DNA of 10,314 nucleotides from Anaerolineales bacterium (GCA_016789205.1 JAEURF010000036.1:1-10314); one strand, 5' to 3'. Positions 1 to 6,521 are shown, numbered from the stretch's first letter. Notes: generated by a model from the sequence alone, not told the origin. Made by a program: numbers and translations.

Positions 1-271
1 CTTCATCTAATAACTTTCGCAAAACGATACATTTATATTTTGCACAACTGCGTGGATAATCTGGTGACTTATAAATCGTGCAAATTCCACCCTGCCAAAC
101 TGGACATGGTTGTAAAAATCCGCGCTGACGTGGGTCATTGCGAATCACTTTCAAGCCTAAGGCTTCGGTTTTATCTAACTCATTAGCATTGAGCCTTACC
201 CAAGCAAATAGATGTCCACTGCAACATAGCCCACAGGATTTGCATAAGGTTTGGGATTGAGGTTCAGGCAT
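1..271 (-). CDS. YkgJ-family cysteine-cluster protein, 3'-truncated by window edge
   Basis: The first 90 residues are visible, starting MPEPQSQTLCKSCGLCCSGH; the C-terminus lies beyond the left edge. The protein carries eight cysteines in the arrangement of the CxxCxxCC (YkgJ/UPF0153, Pfam PF03692) family: CKSCGLCC at residues 10-17, CPVWQGGIC at 56-64, and CAKYKC at 76-81. Family members are small cytosolic proteins thought to bind zinc or an iron-sulfur cluster, with no settled biochemical role. The ATG is the only plausible start because the first cysteine motif follows within ten residues; no clear Shine-Dalgarno sequence precedes it. It lies 60 bp downstream of the STAND NTPase gene on the same strand, so it could be read through from that transcript, but nothing ties the two functions. 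The family call is strong; the function is unknown. Confidence 0.85.
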   Translation of the reverse strand, partial: MPEPQSQTLCKSCGLCCSGHLFAWVRLNANELDKTEALGLKVIRNDPRQRGFLQPCPVWQGGICTIYKSPDYPRSCAKYKCIVLRKLLDE

Positions 272-331
272 GGGAGATAACTATATCAAAATAACTTTAT
301 AGCATCCGGTTATGGTGTGGTTATAGTTAGT

Positions 332-2809
332 TTAAGGAATATCTCTTGCACAACGAAAACCAAGGTTATTACTAGAATTTAATGGATAAAAAGTCAATCT
401 GTAGGTAGTGGTAAGCCTTCCATTAAATTCACTGTCTAACCATGAACCGCCTCGTGCTACACGAATAAATGGGGAATTTATGTCTTCACGTCCATCATTA
501 GGATTATAAGGGTACTGATAAGGTAAACTACTTGTCCATTCCCAAACATTGCCTGTTAAATCATACACCTCATACTTACTCCTACCAGCCTTATAACTTC
601 CAACAGGTGTAGTATCTCCAACGCAAGCATCACTTTCCTTATTTTTTCCATAATAGTTTGCAAAAGAGCAATCAATATTATCTCCCCATGGAAACTTACG
701 TTTCAAATTTAATTCGTAATCCCAACTTGCTGCTTTTTCCCATTCAGCTTCAGTTGGCAAACGCCCACCTACCCATTTACAAAAATCTTGAGCAGCATAC
801 CAGCTAACATTAACTACTGGATGTGTTTTTTTATAGTATGGTGTTTTTACATCAGAGGTTCGTAGACAATATCCAGCCTTAACACATTGCTCAAATTGCT
901 GATTCGTAATTTCGTATCGTCCAATTTCAAAAGATTCTAAATAAACTGAATGCTCTGGCACTTCGTTATAATGACTATCTTCAAGCCCCATTTTAAATTC
1001 ACCTTCAGGAATAAGAACCCAGTAATTATTCATATCAATTGGCTGATAAATGAACCCATTTAACTCCCCCCTTAACGAAAGGATAGTTAATATAAGAAAT
1101 GTAATTAATACTATGAAAATTGAAGCCTGACTTAATAGCTTCATTTTCTTTTGTTTTACACTTGCTTGTAGGAACTTTATTTCTAATGAGCTTAGTAGTC
1201 CTGGGTTCTTCTTTACCCATTCTTCCAATAATTTCAAACGCAAGCCACTATATAAGTCACCATCGAACTCGTAATTACTACTTTCCCATTGATGAACCCT
1301 ATCATGCAACTGGTATTGCAGGTTATAACTAGGAACATCTTCATTTAACCATATTTGTAATCTTTCCCAATAATAGATTAGTGCATCATGTGCAATTTCA
1401 ACTTCAATCCTTTTTTGATTGGTAGACTTTATTATTAATCTTGCATTTATCAATTTATCAAGAAGTCTAAGAGTCAAATCAGGATTGGTATTATATGGTA
1501 TTAAGTCTTCCAAAAAAACTCGTTTTCCAGTGTGACGTTTGTTTGCACGAATATCAAAGTTAGATAGACGTAAAAAGATATTGCGCATTTGCTTCTGTTC
1601 GATTTCATTCAACTTTATATATAATGACTCAGCAGTATTTGTAATTGCCTGCTTAACGCCTCCAAAAGCTCTATATTCATTTACACTTAACCAACGACCG
1701 TGTCGCCGATTCCATAATTCCCATAACGTATGTTGAAGTAAAGGCATCGCCCCTGGCGCTCCATCCACATCTTCTAACATCTGATGATTCAGGTCTGCTT
1801 CAAATCGTAATCCCCCAGCTTGTGCTTGTTTTTCCATCGCCCGGCTAAGATCTTCAATCGTCATTGTAGAGATATTTTCCAAATGATTCTGAATTTCTTG
1901 ATTTAAATTGTGATGTTCTGCTACTTCACTTAAGAAATCTGAACGCATAGTTAATATAACTTTATTAGATTCTGTTTTCTCTAAAAGCTTTGAAATAAAG
2001 TCTCTTTGAACTTTATTATGTTTTGTCAGTGTAAATAATTCTTCGAATTGGTCAACAATAATGACCCCACCTTTTTTTATAGATAGCAAATTAGCTTCTA
2101 AAGTGACTAGTGGCTCATTTCCTGGGCGGAAAATGACATAATCTAAACCCAATGCAGGTATTAATCCTGCCATCGCCAAAGAAGATTTTCCGCTCCCCGA
2201 ATCACCAAGTATTGCCAAGAAAGGATAATCTTTTATTTTTTGAACAAGTTTTTCTACTAATAGTTCTCGTCCAAAGAAAAATTCACTATGTTCAGGGCGG
2301 AATGATTCAAGTCCACGAAATGGGGAACTTAAATCATATTCTGGAAGTTCATTGCCGAGGCATAAGGAATTAAATGAAATATCTAAAGCTTCATTGCAAA
2401 TTCTATTAATTTCTGCAATAGATACTACTCTCTCTTTAAGTGCCTGTTCACTTAAAGATTTGGAAGCGGTTTTGATAAATGGTTGAAGTCGCCTTGTTTG
2501 TTCTTGAAATTGACTTAATAAAATAGGAGCCCGGGTAGCAAGTTCTGATTCTAGTCTTTTCAAACCAAAAAGAATCTGATCTCCATTTAATTCTCTGTCG
2601 AAATTTCCTAGAAGTGCACGACCATTTAACTTGTCCAATATCTCAGGGGAGATGCTTACAACATTACCGTCCCCTTTAATAATGACTGAATTACTAACAT
2701 CCCCCCCAATGGAAATTTCTCCATTAATCAGGAGACCCTTTAGAAATTCAATTTCATCTTTTGTTGCTTTATTTGCAAGAAGGTTTTCAAGAGCTTGCGT
2801 TTTATTCAT
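332..2809 (-). CDS. nSTAND1-type NTPase with one transmembrane helix and C-terminal FGE/SUMF1-like domain
   Basis: 825 residues. Residues 1-50 end in a Gly/Val-rich beta segment (GGDVSNSVIIKGDGNVV, 35-51) of a kind common at the front of bacterial STAND proteins; 51-160 look helical and unassigned. The NTPase begins at FRGLESF (164-170) and FFFGRE (177-182), with Walker A GDSGSGKSS (202-210), Walker B VIIVDQFEELF (249-259), sensor-like RSDF (289-292), GAMPLLQHTLWELW (353-366) and a winged-helix-like HDALIYYWERLQIWL (474-488). A single membrane helix spans about 562-579, preceded by KQKKMK, so the positive-inside rule puts the NTPase in the cytosol and the C-terminus outside. Residues 595-823 form an FGE-sulfatase domain (GGRLPTEAEWEKAA, FPWGD, YDLTGNVWEWTSS, RVARGGSW, NNLGFRCAR). 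The cysteine pair that binds copper in true formylglycine-generating enzymes is replaced, so a binding rather than oxidase role is inferred. STAND proteins are ligand-triggered switches, often in biological conflict. The gene is AT-rich by eye. The partner or effector is unknown. Confidence 0.88.
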   Translation of the reverse strand: MNKTQALENLLANKATKDEIEFLKGLLINGEISIGGDVSNSVIIKGDGNVVSISPEILDKLNGRALLGNFDRELNGDQILFGLKRLESELATRAPILLSQFQEQTRRLQPFIKTASKSLSEQALKERVVSIAEINRICNEALDISFNSLCLGNELPEYDLSSPFRGLESFRPEHSEFFFGRELLVEKLVQKIKDYPFLAILGDSGSGKSSLAMAGLIPALGLDYVIFRPGNEPLVTLEANLLSIKKGGVIIVDQFEELFTLTKHNKVQRDFISKLLEKTESNKVILTMRSDFLSEVAEHHNLNQEIQNHLENISTMTIEDLSRAMEKQAQAGGLRFEADLNHQMLEDVDGAPGAMPLLQHTLWELWNRRHGRWLSVNEYRAFGGVKQAITNTAESLYIKLNEIEQKQMRNIFLRLSNFDIRANKRHTGKRVFLEDLIPYNTNPDLTLRLLDKLINARLIIKSTNQKRIEVEIAHDALIYYWERLQIWLNEDVPSYNLQYQLHDRVHQWESSNYEFDGDLYSGLRLKLLEEWVKKNPGLLSSLEIKFLQASVKQKKMKLLSQASIFIVLITFLILTILSLRGELNGFIYQPIDMNNYWVLIPEGEFKMGLEDSHYNEVPEHSVYLESFEIGRYEITNQQFEQCVKAGYCLRTSDVKTPYYKKTHPVVNVSWYAAQDFCKWVGGRLPTEAEWEKAASWDYELNLKRKFPWGDNIDCSFANYYGKNKESDACVGDTTPVGSYKAGRSKYEVYDLTGNVWEWTSSLPYQYPYNPNDGREDINSPFIRVARGGSWLDSEFNGRLTTTYRLTFYPLNSSNNLGFRCARDIP

Positions 2810-2816
2810 TTACCAA

Positions 2817-2821
2817 CTCCT
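2817..2821 (-). promoter_or_regulatory. Shine-Dalgarno site of the STAND NTPase gene
   Basis: AGGAG on the minus strand, seven bases before the ATG at 2809. It lies wholly within the 22-bp gap after the aldehyde dehydrogenase stop, which supports both the chosen start and translation from a shared transcript. Confidence 0.7.
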
Positions 2822-2831
2822 ACAATATTAA

Positions 2832-4355
2832 CTATTCCCCAAACTTAATCCCTTGCGCCAAAGGCAAATCTTTCGACCAATTAATCGTATTCGTCTGTCG
2901 GCGCATATAAACCTTCCACGCATCCGAACCTGATTCACGTCCGCCGCCTGTTTCTTTTTCGCCACCAAACGCACCGCCGATTTCTGCACCGGATGTGCCA
3001 ATGTTGACATTGGCAATGCCACAATCAGAGCCACCAACAGATAAAAATGTTTCTGCCTCGCGCATTGAATCAGTGAAGATAGCGGAAGATAAACCTTGTG
3101 GCACATCGTTGTGAATATGAATCGCTTCTTCAATCGTTTCGTATTCAAGCAAATACAAAATCGGAGCAAAGGTTTCGGTTTTGACAATATCCGTTTGCGC
3201 AGGCATTTTGACAATGGCTGGCGAAACAAAATTTGGTCCAAGATTCGGTAACATCTCACCACCTGTTAATACTTCACCACCATCTTGCTTCGATTTATTC
3301 AAAGCATCCATCATCTCTTCAACAGATGTATTCACAACCAAAGGTCCCATCAATGTATCAGGCATGAGCGGGTCACCGATGCGGACTTGTTTATAAGCAT
3401 TCGTCAATCGTTGAGTCAAATCTTTTGAAATAGATTTGTGCATAATGATTCTACGAGTAGATGTACAACGCTGACCAGCCGTCCCGACAGCACCAAATAA
3501 AATCGCGCGAGTCGCCATTTCAAGGTCAGCATGAGGCGTTACTATAATTGCATTATTTCCGCCAAGTTCCAAAATCGTTCGTCCAAATCGTTTTGCAACC
3601 GTTTCAGAAACATGAACGCCAACTTTGGTTGAACCTGTAAATGAAACCAACGGTACACGTTTATCATTTAACATCAATTCGCCCACATCACGTCCAGAAC
3701 CAATTGTCAAATTAAAAATTCCCGATAAGCCATGGTCCGCCATTACTTGATTGGCAATATGCGTCACTGCAATCGCAGTCAGCGGTGTATAAGATGAGGG
3801 CTTCCAAATTACAGGGTCACCACAAATTGCGGCGAGTGCAGAGTTCCATGACCAAACCGCAACAGGAAAATTAAACGCAGTCACCAATCCCACAATCCCC
3901 AGTGGATGCCATTGTTCATACATTCTATGCGACGCGCGTTCACTATGCATCGTCAAACCATACAACATGCGGCTTTGCCCCACAGCAAAATCACAAATAT
4001 CAATCATCTCTTGCACTTCGCCATGCCCCTCCGCGCGGATTTTTCCCATCTCAACTGTGACTAAATCTCCCAACGGCTCTTTGAGTTGACGTAATGCCTC
4101 GCCTAAATCGCGGACAACTTCGCCTCTTTTCGGAGCGGGGACATGCCTCCATTTTAGGAAAGCATTTTGCGCCGCCGACGCCACTTTCTCATACGTTTCA
4201 GGTGTGGCTTGAATTATTTTTGCAATCGCTTCACCAGTGGTTGGGTTATATGAAATTAATTCTTTACCATTTTTATCTGTGTACCAATTATCTACGCCAG
4301 TGCTTGCACCCGCATTGACAGGTTGAATCTTTAATCGTTCTAAAAGGGCTTTCAT
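2832..4355 (-). CDS. ALDH7-family aldehyde dehydrogenase (alpha-aminoadipic semialdehyde dehydrogenase-like)
   Basis: 507 residues from MKALLERLKIQPVN; usual length for the ALDH7 family (Pfam PF00171). Visible catalytic and NAD-binding elements are FNFPV (Asn162), IWKPS (Lys185), FTGSTKVG (239-246), the general-base ELGGNN (Glu263) and the nucleophile in GTAGQRCTSTRR (Cys297). The C-terminal block TSGAEIGGAFGGEK, then TGGGRESGSDAWKVYMRR and SKDLPLAQGIKFGE, is characteristic of ALDH7A1/AmaB enzymes, which oxidise alpha-aminoadipate semialdehyde (in equilibrium with piperideine-6-carboxylate) to aminoadipate with NAD(P)+ in lysine breakdown. Substrate assignment is by family resemblance; no other lysine-catabolism gene is in view. 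The same frame stays open upstream to 4541, but that extension runs through a palindromic repeat and into the divergent thioesterase, while GGAGA stands five bases before the chosen ATG. It is the first gene of a likely ALDH-STAND transcript. Confidence 0.93.
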   Translation of the reverse strand: MKALLERLKIQPVNAGASTGVDNWYTDKNGKELISYNPTTGEAIAKIIQATPETYEKVASAAQNAFLKWRHVPAPKRGEVVRDLGEALRQLKEPLGDLVTVEMGKIRAEGHGEVQEMIDICDFAVGQSRMLYGLTMHSERASHRMYEQWHPLGIVGLVTAFNFPVAVWSWNSALAAICGDPVIWKPSSYTPLTAIAVTHIANQVMADHGLSGIFNLTIGSGRDVGELMLNDKRVPLVSFTGSTKVGVHVSETVAKRFGRTILELGGNNAIIVTPHADLEMATRAILFGAVGTAGQRCTSTRRIIMHKSISKDLTQRLTNAYKQVRIGDPLMPDTLMGPLVVNTSVEEMMDALNKSKQDGGEVLTGGEMLPNLGPNFVSPAIVKMPAQTDIVKTETFAPILYLLEYETIEEAIHIHNDVPQGLSSAIFTDSMREAETFLSVGGSDCGIANVNIGTSGAEIGGAFGGEKETGGGRESGSDAWKVYMRRQTNTINWSKDLPLAQGIKFGE

Positions 4356-4360
4356 GGGAA

Positions 4361-4365
4361 TCTCC
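4361..4365 (-). promoter_or_regulatory. Shine-Dalgarno site fixing the aldehyde dehydrogenase start
   Basis: GGAGA on the minus strand, five bases upstream of the ATG at 4355. It favours this start over the in-frame upstream ATG at 4541, which lies inside another gene. Confidence 0.65.
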
Positions 4366-4383
4366 GTGTTATAAGTTTTCAGG

Positions 4384-4392
4384 ATTCTAGCA
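4384..4392 (-). promoter_or_regulatory. Candidate extended -10 promoter of the aldehyde dehydrogenase gene
   Basis: TGCTAGAAT on the minus strand matches the TGnTATAAT extended -10 pattern at 8 of the 9 positions, counting n as a match. A start about seven bases downstream would leave a leader of roughly 20 nt containing the GGAGA site. No convincing -35 lies at the usual distance. Not tested experimentally. Confidence 0.35.
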
Positions 4393-4404
4393 TGAAACCA
4401 TCTC

Positions 4405-4470
4405 AACCACGAAGTGTCACAAAGGAACACGAAGGAAAACCTTTGTGACACTTCGTGACCCTTTGTGGTT
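4405..4470. repeat. Palindromic intergenic repeat of the CACGAAG/CTTTGTG family
   Basis: Perfect 18-bp inverted repeat (4408-4425 with 4440-4457) around a 14-nt loop, plus outer AACCAC (4405-4410) and GTGGTT (4465-4470). Within the arms CACGAAG recurs 20 nt apart (4408 and 4428) and CCTTTGTG recurs 20 nt apart (4440 and 4460). It fills the divergent gap between the aldehyde dehydrogenase and thioesterase genes. The look is that of a dispersed non-coding repeat family; it could also fold as a transcript hairpin for the upstream-reading strand. Confidence 0.75.
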
Positions 4471-4475
4471 AAATT
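4470..4475 (+). promoter_or_regulatory. Candidate -10 box for a leaderless thioesterase mRNA
   Basis: TAAATT ends seven bases before the ATG at 4482, and there is no Shine-Dalgarno sequence, so transcription could begin at or next to the start codon. The -35 region falls in the palindromic repeat and has only a weak match. Low confidence alone; it is supported by the same spacing upstream of rel and ybaK. Confidence 0.3.
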
Positions 4476-4481
4476 AGACTT

Positions 4482-4922
4482 ATGAAAAGACAACTCCCCT
4501 ATCATGGCTGGTGTTTCGTGTGTGGAAAGGATAATCCTCATAGTATTGGATTAACTTGGTTCATAGAAGATGGAATATTAACTTCTGAAATTATATTAAA
4601 TGAAGCGCAACAAGGTCCGCCGGGATATGCGCATGGTGGCGCATCCGCGGCGATATTAGATGAAGCCATGGGACTCGTCGTCTGGGCGGCGGGGCATAAA
4701 GTGGCGGCTGTAAATTTGGATATTAATTATCACAAGCCTTTACCTTTGCATCAAAAAATATTGATTGAGGCACGAATCGCTCAAATTGACGAGAGAAAAA
4801 TTTTCAGCGTGGGAGAAATTCGCACAGCAGATTCAACTGTCACCGTAAGTGGAAGCGGAATTTACGTCATCGCTCCGCAATTGTTTGAAAATGTCAAAAT
4901 AGATAGGTCGAGAAAAGAATGA
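4482..4922 (+). CDS. PaaI-like hotdog-fold thioesterase
   Basis: 146 residues, the usual size for a single-hotdog acyl-CoA thioesterase (4HBT/PaaI type, Pfam PF03061). The N-terminal CFVCGKDNPHSIGL (11-24) is typical of a PaaI-like subgroup with a CxxCG motif. The active-site region is YAHGGASAAILDEAMG (49-64), with the HGG turn and an acidic residue (Asp60 or Glu61) on the central helix; NLDINYHKPLP (78-88) is the usual following strand. Such enzymes hydrolyse acyl-CoA or similar thioesters in the cytosol as homo-multimers; the substrate cannot be read from the sequence. The stop overlaps the start of the next gene (ATGA), implying coupled translation with the lipoprotein. The divergent neighbour is an aldehyde dehydrogenase, which may or may not be related. 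Confidence 0.88.
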   Translation: MKRQLPYHGWCFVCGKDNPHSIGLTWFIEDGILTSEIILNEAQQGPPGYAHGGASAAILDEAMGLVVWAAGHKVAAVNLDINYHKPLPLHQKILIEARIAQIDERKIFSVGEIRTADSTVTVSGSGIYVIAPQLFENVKIDRSRKE

Positions 4923-5371
4923 AAAAAGTTTTTTTATTGATGTTGATTTTCATTAGTGCATGTTCTGTGATTCCAACTCCTGAGCCGATAACCACTGCGC
5001 CAATACCCTATCGGATTACGCAAGATGAAAATGTTTACGCGCCACGTACAGAAGATTTGGGCAAGCAAATTGCAGGTGTGACGATTACTGCTGTGAGTTT
5101 ATCGGAAAAATATGAATACTCGCCACCGCGTGCGCTGTTAAATATTTTGGGCTACATGCCGAGTGTCTGTAATGAATTAAGGGTTGAAATTAATCCGCCG
5201 GATGAAAACTTCCGCGTGTTTATAGAAGTGTATAGTTTGGTGAATACGAATATTAATTGCGATAATGTCTTTCAGCAATTTGAAGCCAATATTTTGTTTG
5301 GATATTATTCCACTGGCAGATATACGGTTTGGATTAATGATGCGTTGGTGGGAGATTTTGTTTCTTATTAA
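4919..5371 (+). CDS. Small lipoprotein, first of a tandem paralogous pair
   Basis: 150 residues. A short lysine-led signal peptide ends in the lipobox ISAC, making Cys15 the probable lipidated residue, followed by a Pro/Thr-rich linker (SVIPTPEPITTAPIP). The body holds two cysteines, Cys84 and Cys114, 30 residues apart around ELRVEINPPDENFRVFIEVYS, and ends with a beta-rich GRYTVWINDALVGDF. The same pattern is in the next gene, so both belong to one family of surface-anchored, probably beta-sandwich domains with a likely disulfide. I do not recognise a function. It overlaps the thioesterase by 4 bp (ATGA), so it is translated with it; GAGAAAAG just upstream is a weak ribosome site. Confidence 0.8.
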   Translation: MKKVFLLMLIFISACSVIPTPEPITTAPIPYRITQDENVYAPRTEDLGKQIAGVTITAVSLSEKYEYSPPRALLNILGYMPSVCNELRVEINPPDENFRVFIEVYSLVNTNINCDNVFQQFEANILFGYYSTGRYTVWINDALVGDFVSY

Positions 5372-5418
5372 TCACGAAAGCAGGAACTTTTTACTTTTAT
5401 CCTCGTCTATGATGTATT

Positions 5419-5422
5419 GGAG
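5419..5422 (+). promoter_or_regulatory. Shine-Dalgarno site of the second lipoprotein gene
   Basis: GGAG, six bases before the ATG at 5429, in the 57-bp gap between the two lipoprotein genes. The gap shows no clear terminator, so the pair may share a transcript. Confidence 0.6.
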
Positions 5423-5428
5423 ACATAA

Positions 5429-5893
5429 ATGAAAAAGATAATTACACTTTTATTTACTCTGGCAATTTTACTTGCGGCTTGTGGCACAAATCCGAACGAA
5501 CCTGTTAATTCAGACCCTTCTTATCCAAATCCATCCTATCCAAATGAACCACAAGTTGATTATGCACCAAAACCAGATGATGCTTTACTGACTCGCGGTG
5601 AAGCGTATATTGACTCAAAAGATTTACTAACTCTGGAAAGTTATCCTTTGCAGTTTATGTTGAATCTAAAGGGTAATTTACCGACACCTTGTTCTCAATT
5701 GCGGATATTTGTAAATCCGCCGGATGCAGAAAATAAAATTCTTGTGGATGTGTATTCTGTTTCAGATCCAAATGCAATTTGCGTACAAGTGTTAAGTCCG
5801 TTTGAAGTGAATGTTCCACTGGGAAGTTTTGCACCCGGATATTACATCCTCTTAATCAATGGTGAGCAAGCGACTGAGTTTGAAGCGGAATAG
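5429..5893 (+). CDS. Small lipoprotein, second of the tandem paralogous pair
   Basis: 154 residues. The signal peptide MKKIITLLFTLAILLAAC has the lipobox LAAC with Cys18 as the lipidation site. A linker with the repeat PSYPN (30-34 and 35-39) leads to a domain clearly related to the preceding protein: LPTPCSQLRIFVNPPD, VDVYS, then C...PFEVNVPLGSF and GYYILLINGEQATEF. Its two cysteines, Cys88 and Cys118, keep the same 30-residue spacing as in the paralogue, arguing for a conserved disulfide outside the cell. The function is unknown. Its last three codons (GCG GAA TAG) lie in a perfect 23-bp inverted repeat shared with the convergent ybaK gene. Confidence 0.82.
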   Translation: MKKIITLLFTLAILLAACGTNPNEPVNSDPSYPNPSYPNEPQVDYAPKPDDALLTRGEAYIDSKDLLTLESYPLQFMLNLKGNLPTPCSQLRIFVNPPDAENKILVDVYSVSDPNAICVQVLSPFEVNVPLGSFAPGYYILLINGEQATEFEAE

Positions 5894-5930
5894 AAAGTGG
5901 AAAGTAGACTTTCCACTTTCTATTCCGCTT
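5883..5930. terminator. Perfect 23-bp inverted repeat shared by two convergent gene ends
   Basis: Arms 5883-5905 and 5908-5930 are exact reverse complements separated by AG. Each arm contains GCGGAATAG, which is the Ala-Glu-stop end of the gene on its own strand: the plus lipoprotein and the minus ybaK. A hairpin in either transcript is expected and bidirectional termination is the natural role, but no U-run follows either arm, so intrinsic termination is inferred only. Confidence 0.6.
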
Positions 5931-6393
5931 TGCTGACTTCTCCAATTTTCGCGTTGACCAATTTTATTAAATCACTCACACCGATTTGAATATTGATTCC
6001 GCGTTGACCGCCGGAGATAAAAATTTCATCAAAGGATTCACAGGCTGAATCAATCACCACTTGAAAACCTTTGTTGATTAATGCCAGCGGTGATATTCCA
6101 CCCGCTTGTAAGCCTGTCAACGTCTCTGCTTCTTTTTGAGTAGGCAGAGACATTTTCTTTTCACCGAGAAAAGATGCGAGCGATTTTAAATCCACGCTTC
6201 TATCTCCGGGGAGTATTGCCAGCACAGGTTTTCCTTTTTCTCTGGTGGTGACAATCGTCTTAAATACTTGCGCTTCTGGCACATTTAGAATCTGTGCGGC
6301 TTCGATTGCACCAAGCTTTTCAGGTGGCAGTTCGTGAGCAGTGTATTTAATTTTTCTTGAATCTAAAAAACGGGTGACGTTGTTTGTGGGCAT
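5920..6393 (-). CDS. ybaK: YbaK/EbsC-family aminoacyl-tRNA deacylase
   Basis: 157 residues from MPTNNVTRFLDSRKIKY, the usual N-terminus and length of the YbaK family (Pfam PF04073). YbaK enzymes hydrolyse Cys-tRNA(Pro), a mischarging product of prolyl-tRNA synthetase, in the cytosol. Visible family marks are EKLGAIEAAQIL (25-36), VFKTIV (43-48) with the conserved Lys45, LPGDRSVDLK (61-70), the AGGISPLAL loop (98-106) and SGGQRGINIQI (127-137). The frame stays open to an ATG at 6408, but that would overlap a good -10 box; the chosen ATG fits both homologues and a leaderless start. It converges on the lipoprotein pair, and its stop codon lies in the shared inverted repeat. Exact tRNA specificity (Pro/Cys versus another) is not determinable here. 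Confidence 0.92.
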   Translation of the reverse strand: MPTNNVTRFLDSRKIKYTAHELPPEKLGAIEAAQILNVPEAQVFKTIVTTREKGKPVLAILPGDRSVDLKSLASFLGEKKMSLPTQKEAETLTGLQAGGISPLALINKGFQVVIDSACESFDEIFISGGQRGINIQIGVSDLIKLVNAKIGEVSKAE

Positions 6394-6399
6394 GATGAA

Positions 6400-6429
6400 A
6401 TTATACAATTGAAGAGAAGAAAATGTTGA
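6400..6429 (-). promoter_or_regulatory. Candidate promoter for leaderless ybaK mRNA
   Basis: On the minus strand, TCAACA (6429-6424, four of six matches to TTGACA) is separated by 18 bp from a perfect TATAAT (6405-6400). The expected start falls at about 6393, which is the A of the chosen ATG. No Shine-Dalgarno sequence is present, consistent with a leaderless message. Confidence 0.5.
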
Positions 6430-6463
6430 CGAGCAGAATCAGGTAAAATCAAATAAAGAGGCG

Positions 6464-6506
6464 GGGATTGCTTCGTCGAAAGAACAAGAGCCTCCTCGCA
6501 ATGACG
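6464..6506. repeat. Half copy of an ATTGCTTCGTCG...CTCGCAATGAC dispersed repeat
   Basis: Contains GGGATTGCTTCGTCG and CCTCCTCGCAATGACG. It matches the right half of the larger element at 8838-8923 (GATTGCTTCG and CTCGCAATGAC). Read on the minus strand it gives the well-known spurious peptide RHCEEA...TKQS seen in many bacterial genomes. It sits in the divergent ybaK-rel gap, ending 15 bp before the rel -10 box. Confidence 0.7.
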
Positions 6507-6521
6507 TAATTTGAGGCGTAG

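Noticed and set aside
345..470. Possible variable region of a diversity-generating retroelement at the end of the FGE-like domain
   Set aside because: The C-terminal RVARGGSW...NNLGFRCAR block is where such variable regions lie, but no second near-copy of this DNA and no reverse transcriptase is in the window, and the codons show no clear adenine-directed pattern.
332..2809. Calling the protein an active formylglycine-generating enzyme for sulfatases
   Set aside because: The C-terminal cysteine pair needed for copper-dependent oxidation is absent and no sulfatase gene is nearby.
2828..3262. Second minus-strand ORF of 144 codons inside the aldehyde dehydrogenase
   Set aside because: It is a different-frame shadow of the conserved C-terminal half of the dehydrogenase and shows no domain.
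4405..4470. CRISPR array from the spaced repeats
   Set aside because: The repeats are inverted and tandem within 66 bp, with no regular unit-spacer series and no cas gene.
4356..4541. N-terminal extension of the aldehyde dehydrogenase to an ATG at 4541
   Set aside because: The extra 62 residues come from the palindromic repeat and the antisense of the thioesterase gene; the family N-terminus and a GGAGA site fit the ATG at 4355.
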